A stretch of 64,000 nt of DNA from Flavobacteriia bacterium (GTDB lineage Bacteria > Bacteroidota > Bacteroidia > Flavobacteriales_D > Crocinitomicaceae), in the NCBI GenBank assembly GCA_947450325.1, contig CANFUT010000018.1, forward strand, positions 22,848 to 86,847, written 5' to 3'. Below the pieces are notes generated by a model, which had not been told where the DNA came from, did not search any database, and saw only the letters and a list, made by a program, of their open reading frames with translations. Each line of letters starts with the position of its first letter. Position 1 is the first letter of the stretch. The position numbers and the translations under genes are program-made. Below, piece by piece: positions 1 to 8,692 of the stretch.

Positions 1-82
1 AAGTGTATTATTTACTAACTCAAAGGATATTTTTGATTTTGAACCAATTGCAAAATCTATTCATCTTTCCAATTTTGTAAGC

Positions 83-90
83 TATCTTTG
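83..90 (+). promoter_or_regulatory. -7 promoter box (TATCTTTG)
   Basis: TATCTTTG is an exact match to the Bacteroidota -7 consensus TAnnTTTG and lies 29 bases before the ATG of the alpha/beta hydrolase gene. No convincing -33 TTG was found at the usual 17-20 base spacing. Confidence 0.6.
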
Positions 91-119
91 CATTAAATTC
101 AGCGCACAAAGTTTTTTCA

Positions 120-881
120 ATGAAATTACATTATAGAGAAATTGGCGAAGGTCAACCTTTTGTTATTCTTCACGGATTATTCGGATATTCAGATAATTGG
201 CAAACACACGCCAAAAAATTAGCTGATTATTACCGCGTCATTTTAGTCGATCAACGCAATCACGGTCATTCCGATTGGGCTGATTCTCACACATACGAAG
301 ACTTGGCGAACGATTTACATGAACTTTTTGTAGATCTAAAACTCGAAAAAGTCATTTTGATGGGACATTCCATGGGCGGAAAAACAGCGATGCGATTTGC
401 ACAAATGTTTCCCAAAATGCTCAGCAAACTGATCATTGTGGACATGGGAACAAAATCCTATCCGATGCATCACAGCGAAATTTTGAAAGGATTGGAAGCG
501 ATTGATCTAAATTTAATCAACTCCCGTGGAGAAGCTGAAAAAATGATGGAACCATTTGTCGATTCTCTTGGAGTTAGACAATTTTTACTGAAAAACTTGT
601 ATTGGAAAGAAAAAGGCAAATTGGCTTGGCGCATGAATATTGACGTTTTGAGCATAGACATGCACGCCATTTTACAAGCGCTTCCTGAAGATGAAGTGAT
701 GATTCCAACGCTTTTTATCCGTGGTGAAATGTCGAATTACATCTTAGACGAAGATTGGGACGATATTGAAAATCAATTCCCCGACAGCACCTTGGTGAGC
801 ATTCCAAACGCAGGACATTGGGTCCACGCGGAAGCACCAAACGAATTCATGGAAAGCGTTTTGGGTTTTTGCTTGAGATAA
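120..881 (+). CDS. alpha/beta-fold hydrolase (YbfF-like esterase)
   Basis: This is a 253-residue cytoplasmic alpha/beta hydrolase, close in size and motifs to the YbfF/small acyl-ester hydrolase group. HGLFG near residue 18 would form the oxyanion hole. GHSMGG carries nucleophile Ser84. NAGHWVHAE near the C terminus supplies the catalytic His, with an acidic residue expected between them. There is no signal peptide or membrane segment. A -7 box lies just upstream and thiL follows after 64 bases on the same strand, so the two may be cotranscribed. The substrate cannot be read from the sequence; YbfF-type enzymes cleave short acyl or acyl-CoA esters. Confidence 0.85.
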   Translation: MKLHYREIGEGQPFVILHGLFGYSDNWQTHAKKLADYYRVILVDQRNHGHSDWADSHTYEDLANDLHELFVDLKLEKVILMGHSMGGKTAMRFAQMFPKMLSKLIIVDMGTKSYPMHHSEILKGLEAIDLNLINSRGEAEKMMEPFVDSLGVRQFLLKNLYWKEKGKLAWRMNIDVLSIDMHAILQALPEDEVMIPTLFIRGEMSNYILDEDWDDIENQFPDSTLVSIPNAGHWVHAEAPNEFMESVLGFCLR

Positions 882-945
882 ACAAGGAAAGATAAATCCA
901 AAAACAGCGATTTGTTATAACTTTACACCGTAAAAAATATTAAAA

Positions 946-1977
946 ATGAGCGATAAACGCACTGAATTAAGTGAACTTGGAGAATTTGGATTGATTGACA
1001 AATTAACCAATCAATTTACAACACATATTTCCACAACCATCAAAGGCGTGGGAGATGACGCAGCCGTGATTTCGATTTCTGATTCCGAAGTCATGCTTGT
1101 TTCGACCGACATGTTGTTGGAAGGTGTTCACTTTAATTTGATGTACACGCCATTGATGCATTTGGGCTACAAATCCGTGATGGTCAATCTTTCTGATATT
1201 TTTGCCATGAATGGAACTGCGCAACAAATCACTGTTTCAATTGCAGTTTCAAATCGTTTTCCATTGGAGGCTTTGGAAGAATTATACGCAGGAATCAAAA
1301 AAGCATGCGATTTGTATCAAGTTGACCTCATCGGTGGCGACACTTCCTCTTCTCTTTCAGGATTGACAATCAGCGTCACAGCCATTGGAAAAGCGAAAAA
1401 ATCTGATGTTGTTTACCGTTCAGGCGCCAAAGAAAATGATTTGTTGGTTGTGAGTGGTGATTTGGGTGGTGCATACATGGGATTACAATTGTTGGAGCGT
1501 GAAAAAGAAGTTTTCAAGGCAAATCCGAACATGCAGCCAGATTTAGATGGCAATGATTACTTGCTGGAAAGACAATTGAAACCTGAAGCAAGACAAGATG
1601 TGATCAAATTTTTGAAAGATTTGGAAGTAAAACCAACTTCAATGATTGACATTTCTGACGGATTGGCTTCTGAGATTTTCCATTTATGCAAAGCCAGCGA
1701 TTTAGGTTGCACGATTTACGATGAGAAAATTCCAATCGATGCAAAAACTTCCATGGCTGCAATTGATTTCAACATTGATCCTGTAACTTGCGCTTTGAAT
1801 GGTGGTGAAGATTATGAATTGCTTTTCACCGTTTCTCTAGCAGATTACGATAAAATCAAAGGAAATCCGCACATGACAGTGATTGGTCACATAACCGACA
1901 AAAACAGCGGAGTCAATTTGGTTGACAAAAATGGAGCAATTATTCCGCTACAAGCGCAAGGTTGGAAAGCGTTTTGA
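946..1977 (+). CDS. thiL: thiamine-monophosphate kinase
   Basis: ThiL phosphorylates thiamine monophosphate to thiamine diphosphate with ATP, the last step of cofactor synthesis. The 343-residue protein has the AIR-synthase-family fold motifs: GVGDDAAVI (residues 34-42), VSTDMLLEGVHF for metal and substrate binding, DLIGGDTSSS, and NGGEDYELLF near the C terminus. Length is normal for the family. The sequence TAACTTTA, one base off the TAnnTTTG box, lies about 25 bases upstream, so the gene may have its own weak promoter besides readthrough from the hydrolase. No other thiamine gene is nearby. Confidence 0.93.
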   Translation: MSDKRTELSELGEFGLIDKLTNQFTTHISTTIKGVGDDAAVISISDSEVMLVSTDMLLEGVHFNLMYTPLMHLGYKSVMVNLSDIFAMNGTAQQITVSIAVSNRFPLEALEELYAGIKKACDLYQVDLIGGDTSSSLSGLTISVTAIGKAKKSDVVYRSGAKENDLLVVSGDLGGAYMGLQLLEREKEVFKANPNMQPDLDGNDYLLERQLKPEARQDVIKFLKDLEVKPTSMIDISDGLASEIFHLCKASDLGCTIYDEKIPIDAKTSMAAIDFNIDPVTCALNGGEDYELLFTVSLADYDKIKGNPHMTVIGHITDKNSGVNLVDKNGAIIPLQAQGWKAF

Positions 1978-1980
1978 TTC

Positions 1981-2207
1981 TTCGTTCTTTTCACTAACGT
2001 GGCTGCTACGCGGTGCCTTGACGCAAAAGAACCAAAAAGTCAAGGCTACGCAATCAAAGCTAAAAAATTTCAAAGTTTGACTAAACAAAAGTAAACTCGC
2101 AAAAAAATTATTTGAATCTTAAAAATCAACTTTGCTCAGACAGTACTTTTGTTTGAACGTCAAACTATTCAATTTTTTTAACGCTTTTATTGCTGAGGCC
2201 GGTCAGC
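1981..2207. repeat. composite structured intergenic repeat, three hairpins
   Basis: The 370-base gap after thiL holds no convincing ORF but is rich in inverted repeats. Hairpin 1 pairs GCCTTGAC (2015-2022) with GTCAAGGC (2039-2046). Hairpin 2 pairs 2074-2093 (AGTTTGAC then AAACAAAAGTA) with 2144-2166 (TACTTTTGTTT then GTCAAACT), giving 8 and 11 perfect pairs around a 1/4-base internal loop. Hairpin 3 is GCTGAGGCCGGTCAGC (2192-2207). The segment 1984-2046 recurs in opposite orientation near 59061-59126. The remaining bases to 2347 show nothing recognisable. Confidence 0.65.
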
Positions 2208-2347
2208 TTTTAGTACTAACATTTTTCTTTGACATAATTTTCGAAACGATGGTCACAAGGACTTAGAATTCTCTCTGGCTATAAAATTTGTATCTGACCA
2301 CGAAAACGCTCAAAAATAATATTTTAAGAAAAATAAATTATCTGTTT

Positions 2348-2962
2348 TCAGAACAATCCATTAATCTCTGCATCAATCGAGTTGATGATTTTCCCTAAAT
2401 CTTCTTGACTTTCTGGAAAACGGTTATTGTCTATATCGATAATCAACAATTTCCCTTTGTCGTAAGTTGAAATCCAAGCTTCATAGCGCTCATTTAAGCG
2501 TTTCAAATAATCCAAACGGATACTTTCTTCGTAATCACGGCCGCGAAGCTGAATTTGATGTACCAAAGTTGGTACGCTTGCTCTCAAATAAATCAATAAA
2601 TCAGGCGCAGAAACAAAAGATTCAATCAAATTGAATAGTGAAAAATAGTTTTCAAAATCACGCGTAGTCATCAATCCCATAGAATGTAAGTTCGGCGCAA
2701 AAATGAAAGCATCTTCATAGATTGTTCTATCCTGAATTACCATTTTGTCCGTTTCTCTGATTTCTTGAATCTGCGTAAAACGACTATTCAGATAATAAAT
2801 CTGTAGATTAAATGACCAACGTTGCATGTCTTCGTAGAAATCATTCAAGTAGGGATTTTGTTCAACATCTTCAAAATGAGTTTCCCATCCGTAATGTTTA
2901 GCCAACAACTTAGTCAATGTTGTTTTTCCTGCTCCGATATTTCCTGCTACTGCGATATGCAT
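2348..2962 (-). CDS. deoxynucleoside kinase
   Basis: This 204-residue enzyme transfers phosphate from ATP to a deoxynucleoside (dA/dG/dC type) in nucleotide salvage. The P-loop GNIGAGKT is at residues 7-14. The DRTIYEDA segment carries the catalytic Glu/Arg region typical of the dNK family, and RGRDYEE matches the lid region. Length fits the bacterial deoxyadenosine/deoxyguanosine kinase branch. Exact base specificity is not readable here. The gene stands alone, with the structured repeat region downstream of its stop. Confidence 0.88.
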   Translation of the reverse strand: MHIAVAGNIGAGKTTLTKLLAKHYGWETHFEDVEQNPYLNDFYEDMQRWSFNLQIYYLNSRFTQIQEIRETDKMVIQDRTIYEDAFIFAPNLHSMGLMTTRDFENYFSLFNLIESFVSAPDLLIYLRASVPTLVHQIQLRGRDYEESIRLDYLKRLNERYEAWISTYDKGKLLIIDIDNNRFPESQEDLGKIINSIDAEINGLF

Positions 2963-3017
2963 CTTTGATTAATTTTAGAGTGCCTAAGTTACAAATATTG
3001 CGAATAACAGCAATTAT

Positions 3018-3824
3018 TTAATGCAAGAATTCTATCGAATATCTTTGAATGTTTGATGTAGTGCCAAAATAAAAGTGATTCTGAATCTTTTTAATCCTTG
3101 TAAAATCACCATTTGGTAAAGGAAAATTGACAATTTCTTGATTCGAAAGATTCAATACTTGTAGTTTATCTTTCTTCAATAAATAAGCAAATTTACCCTC
3201 CACTTCTGCCCAAAGAATGCCAACATTTTCCCAATGAAAAACCAAAGTTCCATAAATATCAAATTGATAAATTCCTCTTTGTTTGTCAATTAAATACAAA
3301 TAATTTTCCGTCTCAAAAAGTTGAACGATGTCCTTGCAACCCAATAATCCACTGATATTTTCGATTCTTTGACGTTGCTGAACATTTTTGGAAATCAACA
3401 CAATCACAGAATTGTCTTGATCGTAAACCCAAAATTTATCTGGCTGTCCAGAAGTGGAAACCAAAGTTACATAAGACAAATCAAAGGCTGAAAGTTCAAT
3501 GTTTTCTTGTTGTTTACTCAAAGTATTATCCACATATCCAACCAATTGTTGTTGCTCGGAAAATACCATCGTCTTCATTGGATTTGAAGGATCAATACTT
3601 GAAATTACTCCAAAATATTTATTGCTTTGAACAAATTTTTTCGTTCCCAAAGAATCGAATTTTTTTAATTTGTCTTTTTCACTCACAATTAAATTTCCAA
3701 AAGGATCTACATTCCAAATAGGATTAGACAAACTGTCTGTTTTCCATTCAAAATTCCATTGAATTGTGTCTTGTGAAAATCCACAAAATGGCAAAAAAAC
3801 CAGGAAAAACAGCCAATGTTTCAT
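3018..3824 (-). CDS. secreted beta-rich protein of unknown function
   Basis: The protein (268 residues from the ATG at 3824; a TTG six bases upstream is less likely) starts with a clear signal peptide ending near CGFSQ. The rest is rich in short beta-strand patterns with repeated Trp/Phe/Asp turns, reminiscent of a beta-propeller such as NHL or WD-like folds, but no named motif is certain. It begins 8 bases after the GH3-family gene stop, so the two form one transcription unit. It probably acts in the periplasm. I do not recognise a specific function. Confidence 0.6.
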   Translation of the reverse strand: MKHWLFFLVFLPFCGFSQDTIQWNFEWKTDSLSNPIWNVDPFGNLIVSEKDKLKKFDSLGTKKFVQSNKYFGVISSIDPSNPMKTMVFSEQQQLVGYVDNTLSKQQENIELSAFDLSYVTLVSTSGQPDKFWVYDQDNSVIVLISKNVQQRQRIENISGLLGCKDIVQLFETENYLYLIDKQRGIYQFDIYGTLVFHWENVGILWAEVEGKFAYLLKKDKLQVLNLSNQEIVNFPLPNGDFTRIKKIQNHFYFGTTSNIQRYSIEFLH

Positions 3825-3832
3825 AGTCAAAT

Positions 3833-5368
3833 TTAATTTGTTGGATTCAATTGCATAAATGAAGCCAATTCTTCCATGATCTCACGATTGTTGGATAAAC
3901 GAGGCACTTTGTGTTGTCCGCCCAACTTATTTTTTGATTTCAGCCAAGCATCAAAAGTTCCTGTTTCCGCGACTACAATTTTTGGTCCCAACAAAGCGAT
4001 GTCTTTGGAACGTTTGGCGTCATAGTCCGAATTCAATAATCTTAAATTTTCATCCAATTTTTGCTGAAATAATTCCAAATCATTTGGCAATGAAATGAAT
4101 TCAATTAACCATTCATGTTGACCTTTGTTGGCATCTTCTAAAAAACGCATGTAAACTGGCGCGGCAGTGTAATCTTTGATTTGGGCATTTGTTTCTGTAC
4201 AGGCAATGGCAATCGCTCTTTCAGCATTTTCTACTATTAATTCTTCTCCAAAAGCATTGATAAAACTTTTTGTTCTGCCGGTAATGGTAAATCGAAATGG
4301 CAACAATGATGTAAATCGAATGGTGTCGCCAACAATGTATCGCCACAAACCTCCATTGGTAGAGATGACCAGCGCATAATTTTTATTTAATTCCACTTGC
4401 GACAAATTCAAAACCACTTGACTTTTGATTTCATCAAAATATTCCATGGGAATAAACTCATAGAAAATCCCATAATCCAACATGAGCAAAAGTTCGTTCG
4501 AAGATTTCAAATCTTGAATTCCAAAAATTCCTTCCGAAGCGTTGTATGATTCCACATAGTTCATTCCTTCATCTGGAATAATCTTTTTAAATTCAGCACG
4601 ATAGGGTTCAAAATTTACTCCACCATGCATAAACATTTCAAGATTTGGCCAAACTTCTTTTAAATTCTTTTTTCCTGTAATTTCTAAAATTCTATGCGCC
4701 AAAACCAAGGTCCAGCTTGGAACGCCGGTCAAAATACAAACATCTTCATTCATTGTTTGTCTTGCCATCAACTCAATCTTAGATTCCCAATCACTCATCA
4801 AAGCAATTTCTTTGGAAGGTGTTCTTTTGATTTCAGCCCACCAAGGTAGATTTTTCAAAATAATGGCTGATAAATCACCAAAATAAGAATCAGAACCAGC
4901 TTCATTCATTTGAGAACTGCCTCCCACAACCAAGTGTTTTCCGCTATAAACATTGGCAGTTGGAAAATTATTGTAATAAAGTGCAAGTAAATCTTTACCT
5001 CCTTTGTAATGACAATCTTCTAAGGACTCTTTGGTAACAGGAATAAACTTACTGCGGTCAGAGGTAGTTCCAGATGATTTTGCAAACCATTTGGTTTCTC
5101 CAGGCCAGAGCAAATTTGTTTCTCCTTGAATCAGTCGATCTACATAGACTTTTACATCTTCGTAATCTTGAAGAGGAACTTTGGATTGAAATTCTGAGAG
5201 ATTTTTGATTGAATTGAAATTGTACTTAATTCCAAATTCAGTATCTTTTGCTGTTTGTATTAGCGTCGTAAATAATTCGTTTTGAACTTCTAAAGGATAT
5301 TTCCTGAATAAATCTATCTGATGTATTCTTTTTTTAATTACCCAACCAAAAATCGAATTAAAAGGCAT
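3833..5368 (-). CDS. GH3-family acyl-adenylating (acyl acid amido synthetase-like) protein
   Basis: This 511-residue protein belongs to the GH3 auxin-responsive promoter family, part of the ANL adenylating superfamily. SSGTTSDRS (residues 98-106) is the phosphate-binding loop, YNASEG is the adenine/acyl pocket motif, and GDTIRFTS plus the ITGRTKSFINAFGEE segment match the hinge and C-terminal domain. Plant members conjugate amino acids to hormones such as IAA and jasmonate. Bacterial members, frequent in Bacteroidota, have no settled substrate. It is cotranscribed with the secreted protein downstream. The family call is firm and the reaction is inferred. Confidence 0.85.
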   Translation of the reverse strand: MPFNSIFGWVIKKRIHQIDLFRKYPLEVQNELFTTLIQTAKDTEFGIKYNFNSIKNLSEFQSKVPLQDYEDVKVYVDRLIQGETNLLWPGETKWFAKSSGTTSDRSKFIPVTKESLEDCHYKGGKDLLALYYNNFPTANVYSGKHLVVGGSSQMNEAGSDSYFGDLSAIILKNLPWWAEIKRTPSKEIALMSDWESKIELMARQTMNEDVCILTGVPSWTLVLAHRILEITGKKNLKEVWPNLEMFMHGGVNFEPYRAEFKKIIPDEGMNYVESYNASEGIFGIQDLKSSNELLLMLDYGIFYEFIPMEYFDEIKSQVVLNLSQVELNKNYALVISTNGGLWRYIVGDTIRFTSLLPFRFTITGRTKSFINAFGEELIVENAERAIAIACTETNAQIKDYTAAPVYMRFLEDANKGQHEWLIEFISLPNDLELFQQKLDENLRLLNSDYDAKRSKDIALLGPKIVVAETGTFDAWLKSKNKLGGQHKVPRLSNNREIMEELASFMQLNPTN

Positions 5369-5485
5369 AGAAATATTTTATCCGTTTAATAAAAACGATG
5401 TTATTTCCTAAAAATAGAAAAAAATATCGATGTAATAAAAAGCTTAACAAAAATTATTAAGATCTATTTACAACGAAGAATTTTC

Positions 5486-5584
5486 TTAACCCCAGATTAA
5501 AACTGAAGCCAAAATTGCAATTACTGCGATTGTATATAAAAAACCAACTGCTGCAGTTGACTCGTCAAAAAATTTATCAGACAT
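5486..5584 (-). CDS. 32-residue single-pass membrane peptide
   Basis: A short ORF reads MSDKFFDESTAAVG at the N terminus, followed by about 17 hydrophobic residues and a final WG. The charged start followed by a single transmembrane helix fits a small membrane subunit or regulator. A perfect -7 box (TATCTTTG on the minus strand, 5600-5607) sits 15 bases before its ATG, which argues that it is really expressed. It lies between serS and the GH3 gene. I do not recognise the family; its size resembles small accessory subunits of oxidases, but nothing nearby ties it to one. Confidence 0.6.
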   Translation of the reverse strand: MSDKFFDESTAAVGFLYTIAVIAILASVLIWG

Positions 5585-5599
5585 AATGCTTATTTTTTT

Positions 5600-5607
5600 C
5601 AAAGATA
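5600..5607 (-). promoter_or_regulatory. -7 promoter box for the 32-residue peptide
   Basis: The plus strand shows CAAAGATA, which is TATCTTTG on the minus strand and matches TAnnTTTG. It is placed 15 bases before the small ORF start. Confidence 0.6.
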
Positions 5608-5700
5608 TAAATTAAGCTAAAAACAGCCTAAAAATATGCTAGATTTTTCTGCTTTTCTTTTAAAATAAAACCTTCGTTGTTCGGGGTTTAATAGTAACAA

Positions 5701-5728
5701 AAAGTGCCACTTCGAAAAATGGCACTTT
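5701..5728 (-). terminator. terminator hairpin after serS
   Basis: AAAGTGCCA (5701-5709) pairs with TGGCACTTT (5720-5728) around a 10-base loop. On the minus strand a short T run follows, consistent with termination of serS, whose stop is 20 bases upstream. Confidence 0.7.
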
Positions 5729-5748
5729 GAATATTGAATTTCACGAAC

Positions 5749-7023
5749 TTATGAAATAGTCGTAAAGTTTAAATATTTATGTAAAACTTCTGGAATTAAA
5801 ATCGTCCCATCTGCAGTTTGATTGTTTTCCAACAATGCGGCAACAATTCTCGGCAAAGCCAATGCTGAACCGTTCAATGTATGTGCCAAATAAGTTTTCT
5901 TGTCAGCTGCTTTGTAGCGCAACTTTAATCTATTTGCTTGGAAAGTATCGAATCTTGAAACTGAACTTACTTCCAACCATTTTTCTTGCGCTGCAGAGAA
6001 AACTTCAAAATCGTAAGTCATTGCAGATGCAAAACCAGTGTCGCCGCCACAAAGACGCAAAATTCTATAATGCAATCCCAATTTGCGCAACAATCCTCTC
6101 ACATGTTCAACCATTTCTTCCAATGCTTTCGCTGAATTATCCGGATGCTCGATACGAACAATTTCCACCTTGTCAAATTGATGCAAACGATTCAATCCAC
6201 GAACATCTTTACCGTATGAACCAGCTTCTCTTCTGAAACAAGGAGTGAAACCAGTCATTTTGATAGAAAAATCTTCAGAAGGCAACAAAACGTCTCTGTA
6301 AATATTCGTCAAAGGCACTTCAGCAGTTGGAATCATGTACAAATCATCTTCGTTTACATAATACATTTGACCTTCTTTGTCAGGCAATTGACCTGTTCCA
6401 ATTCCACTTGCTTCATTTACAACCAATGGCGGAATAAATTCCTCGTAACCTGCTTTTTCAGCTTCGTCTAGGAAAAATGTAATCAAAGCACGTTGCAATT
6501 TGGCGCCTTTCCCTTTGTAAACTGGAAAACCTGCACCTGTAATTTTAACGCCCAATTCGAAATCAATTAAATCGTATTTTTTGGTGATTTCCCAATGTGG
6601 CAAAGCTTCACCTTCAAAAATATGCTTACTTCCAACTTCCTCAATGATTTCATTGTCTGCTTCGCTTTTACCAGCTTTCACTAATTCATTCGGAACATTA
6701 GGCAACTGATACATCAATTGTTGAATTTCTTGTTCCAATCCGCTTACTTTCTCTTTCAAAGTAGCTTCTTTTTCCTTCAATTCAACTGTTTGCGCTTTCG
6801 CTGCGTTTGCTTCAGCATGTTTTCCTTGTTGAAAATATTCACCAACAGCTTTAGAAATTTTGTTCAACTCGGCAGAAACTGCTTCTAATTCAGCTTTGGA
6901 TTCTCTCCATGATTGATCGAAATTTAATATTGAATCTAAAATTGGAGTAACATCTAAGTTTCTCTTCTTCAAACCTTCAATGATCGCTTCTTTCTCTGAA
7001 CGAATACGTTGGATTTCTAACAT
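5749..7023 (-). CDS. serS: seryl-tRNA synthetase
   Basis: SerRS charges tRNA-Ser with serine. The 424-residue protein has the family layout: an N-terminal antiparallel coiled coil (roughly residues 1-105) that grips the tRNA long arm, then the class II catalytic core. TAEVPLTNIYRD, TPCFRREAGSYGKDVRG (motif 2) and LNGSALALPR (motif 3) are all present. It appears monocistronic, ending in a hairpin at 5701-5728. TAAATTTA, a one-base variant of the -7 consensus, lies upstream of the ATG. Confidence 0.97.
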   Translation of the reverse strand: MLEIQRIRSEKEAIIEGLKKRNLDVTPILDSILNFDQSWRESKAELEAVSAELNKISKAVGEYFQQGKHAEANAAKAQTVELKEKEATLKEKVSGLEQEIQQLMYQLPNVPNELVKAGKSEADNEIIEEVGSKHIFEGEALPHWEITKKYDLIDFELGVKITGAGFPVYKGKGAKLQRALITFFLDEAEKAGYEEFIPPLVVNEASGIGTGQLPDKEGQMYYVNEDDLYMIPTAEVPLTNIYRDVLLPSEDFSIKMTGFTPCFRREAGSYGKDVRGLNRLHQFDKVEIVRIEHPDNSAKALEEMVEHVRGLLRKLGLHYRILRLCGGDTGFASAMTYDFEVFSAAQEKWLEVSSVSRFDTFQANRLKLRYKAADKKTYLAHTLNGSALALPRIVAALLENNQTADGTILIPEVLHKYLNFTTIS

Positions 7024-7100
7024 AATTGGTGTTTTTAATGGGTGTAAATTTACGAATTGTATCTCAATTGAAATCTTATTTCAGCATAGAATTTCAATCA

Positions 7101-7140
7101 AAAAAAAAAGCGGATTCCGATGTTTACCGGGACCCGCTTC
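7101..7140 (-). terminator. rho-independent terminator after rpmA
   Basis: AAGCGG (7108-7113) pairs with CCGCTT (7134-7139), with further pairing of CCCGG/CGG inside. On the minus strand the stem is followed by a run of about ten T. It ends the rplU-rpmA transcript. Confidence 0.85.
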
Positions 7141-7160
7141 AAAATTATTTTTGAGTTCGA

Positions 7161-7430
7161 CTAAGCCTCAGTAGTTTCAAATGGAACTACAGATACATAC
7201 GAACGATTGTCTTTTTTCTTACGGAATTCAACCAAACCATCAGTCAAAGAGTACAATGTGTGGTCTTTTCCAATACCAACATTTGCTCCTGGGTGATGCG
7301 CAGTACCACGTTGACGAACAATAATGTTCCCAGCGATAGCAATTTGACCACCAAAAATTTTAACGCCTAAACGTTTGCTTTCAGACTCACGACCATTTCT
7401 TGAACTACCCGCTCCTTTCTTATGTGCCAT
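7161..7430 (-). CDS. rpmA: 50S ribosomal protein L27
   Basis: L27 is a 50S component whose N-terminal tail reaches the peptidyl transferase centre. The 89-residue protein begins directly with [16 protein letters not shown], without the cleavable extension of Firmicutes homologues, and has the expected GxxIVRQRGT and HPGxNVGxGKDHTL motifs. It lies 53 bases downstream of rplU in the usual L21-L27 pair and is followed by a strong terminator. Confidence 0.97.
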   Translation of the reverse strand: MAHKKGAGSSRNGRESESKRLGVKIFGGQIAIAGNIIVRQRGTAHHPGANVGIGKDHTLYSLTDGLVEFRKKKDNRSYVSVVPFETTEA

Positions 7431-7483
7431 TTTGTATATTTTTATATTCTTTGCTTTACAAAGAATAAGTTATTTAAATTCTA

Positions 7484-7798
7484 TTATTTCGCAGAAATTC
7501 CTGTGATTTTAATCGCTGTAAACGATTGACGGTGACCATTTTTCTTTCTGTAACCTTTTCTTCTTTTCTTTCTGAAAACGATTACTTTATCACCTTTCAC
7601 ATGATCGATTACCTCAGCGGTAACTGATGCTCCTTCTATAGCCGGGGCGCCTAATGTAATTGCTCCATCATTGTCAACTAAAAGCACTCTGTCAAAATCT
7701 AATTTTTGACCTGCTTCAGCATTCAATCTATGAACAAAAACCTTTTGGTCTTTTTGCACTTTAAACTGCTGCCCTGCTATCTCTACAATTGCGTACAT
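7484..7798 (-). CDS. rplU: 50S ribosomal protein L21
   Basis: L21 binds 23S rRNA in the large subunit. The 104-residue protein begins [15 protein letters not shown] and has the conserved [20 protein letters not shown] segment and the C-terminal TAIKITGI. It is first in the rplU-rpmA operon, with a perfect -7 box about 37 bases before the ATG, leaving a short leader. Confidence 0.97.
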   Translation of the reverse strand: MYAIVEIAGQQFKVQKDQKVFVHRLNAEAGQKLDFDRVLLVDNDGAITLGAPAIEGASVTAEVIDHVKGDKVIVFRKKRRKGYRKKNGHRQSFTAIKITGISAK

Positions 7799-7835
7799 AT
7801 AGCTTTTTTTAAATTTATTTCAATTAAACGAGGGG

Positions 7836-7843
7836 CAAAGATA
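7836..7843 (-). promoter_or_regulatory. -7 promoter box for rplU-rpmA
   Basis: CAAAGATA on the plus strand is TATCTTTG on the minus strand, an exact TAnnTTTG match, 37 bases upstream of the rplU ATG. Confidence 0.65.
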
Positions 7844-7907
7844 ACTAAAAATTGTTTTAATTCTAGTTATCAACAATATTTTTCTAAAAAATATTTGCTC
7901 CAAAATG

Positions 7908-7942
7908 AAAAAGCTTCCTAAGAAGATCCAAGGAAGCTTTCA
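7908..7942 (-). terminator. terminator after the Bax inhibitor-like gene
   Basis: AAAGCTTCCT (7910-7919) pairs perfectly with AGGAAGCTTT (7931-7940). On the minus strand a T run follows, about 20 bases past the stop codon of the membrane protein gene. Confidence 0.8.
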
Positions 7943-7962
7943 GTATTTTTTAAAATTTGTTT

Positions 7963-8682
7963 TTAATCTCTACTTCCTCCTGTGAAACGAAGCAGTGTAA
8001 GGAATAAATTAACAAATAAAATATACAAGGTCATTCCACCTACCAAAGCCATTTTCTTTCTTTCAACTCCATCAAGCATGGAATCTTGTGATGCATTTTT
8101 TAATTTTTGCATCCAGAAAGCCGTCAATCCTGTGAAAACAAATACGCCAATGAAAGAAACAACATAATCAAGCATTTCACTATGCATGAACATATTTACA
8201 ATCATCGCAATAAACATGCCTATGAAAACCATGTAAAGCAAACTTCCGAAATTGGTTAAGTCAGTTTTAGTCGTGTAACCTAAAATCGCCATTCCAGCAA
8301 AAGCGCCAGCTGAGACAAAGAAAGTAATCGCGATTGATTCCATGGAGAATGCCAAGAAAATAACACTCAACATTAAGCCCATCAATCCTGAATAAACTAC
8401 GAAAAGTCCTGTCAAAATTGAAATTGAAAATCTTCGATATCCACCTTGAATCAACATACTCAGTAACAAGGGCGCAAAAATCACTACGTAAAAAAGTCCG
8501 CTAATTCCACCGTTTGGTTTCATGAAAATAGAAGCGAAAACTTCTTCGGAACTTCCAACATAAAATGCTACCCCACCAGAAATAGCCAAAGCTAAAAACA
8601 TGTAGCCGTAAACATTTCTAAAAAACTCTCGGGTCAATTCCTTTGTGTAACCCTGATGCTCCTGATCTAAAATATCATTCAT
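7963..8682 (-). CDS. Bax inhibitor-1/YccA-family membrane protein
   Basis: The 239-residue protein has about seven hydrophobic helices after a short polar N terminus, with the family pattern in which the fourth to sixth helices are small-residue rich (GAFAGMAILGYTTKTDLTNFG). Bacterial members (YccA, YetJ) are inner membrane proteins; YetJ is a pH-sensitive calcium leak channel and YccA interacts with FtsH. It starts 10 bases after folE on the same strand, so it is probably cotranscribed, though no functional link to folate is apparent. A strong hairpin ends the unit. Confidence 0.88.
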   Translation of the reverse strand: MNDILDQEHQGYTKELTREFFRNVYGYMFLALAISGGVAFYVGSSEEVFASIFMKPNGGISGLFYVVIFAPLLLSMLIQGGYRRFSISILTGLFVVYSGLMGLMLSVIFLAFSMESIAITFFVSAGAFAGMAILGYTTKTDLTNFGSLLYMVFIGMFIAMIVNMFMHSEMLDYVVSFIGVFVFTGLTAFWMQKLKNASQDSMLDGVERKKMALVGGMTLYILFVNLFLTLLRFTGGSRD

Positions 8683-8692
8683 AATTATTATT

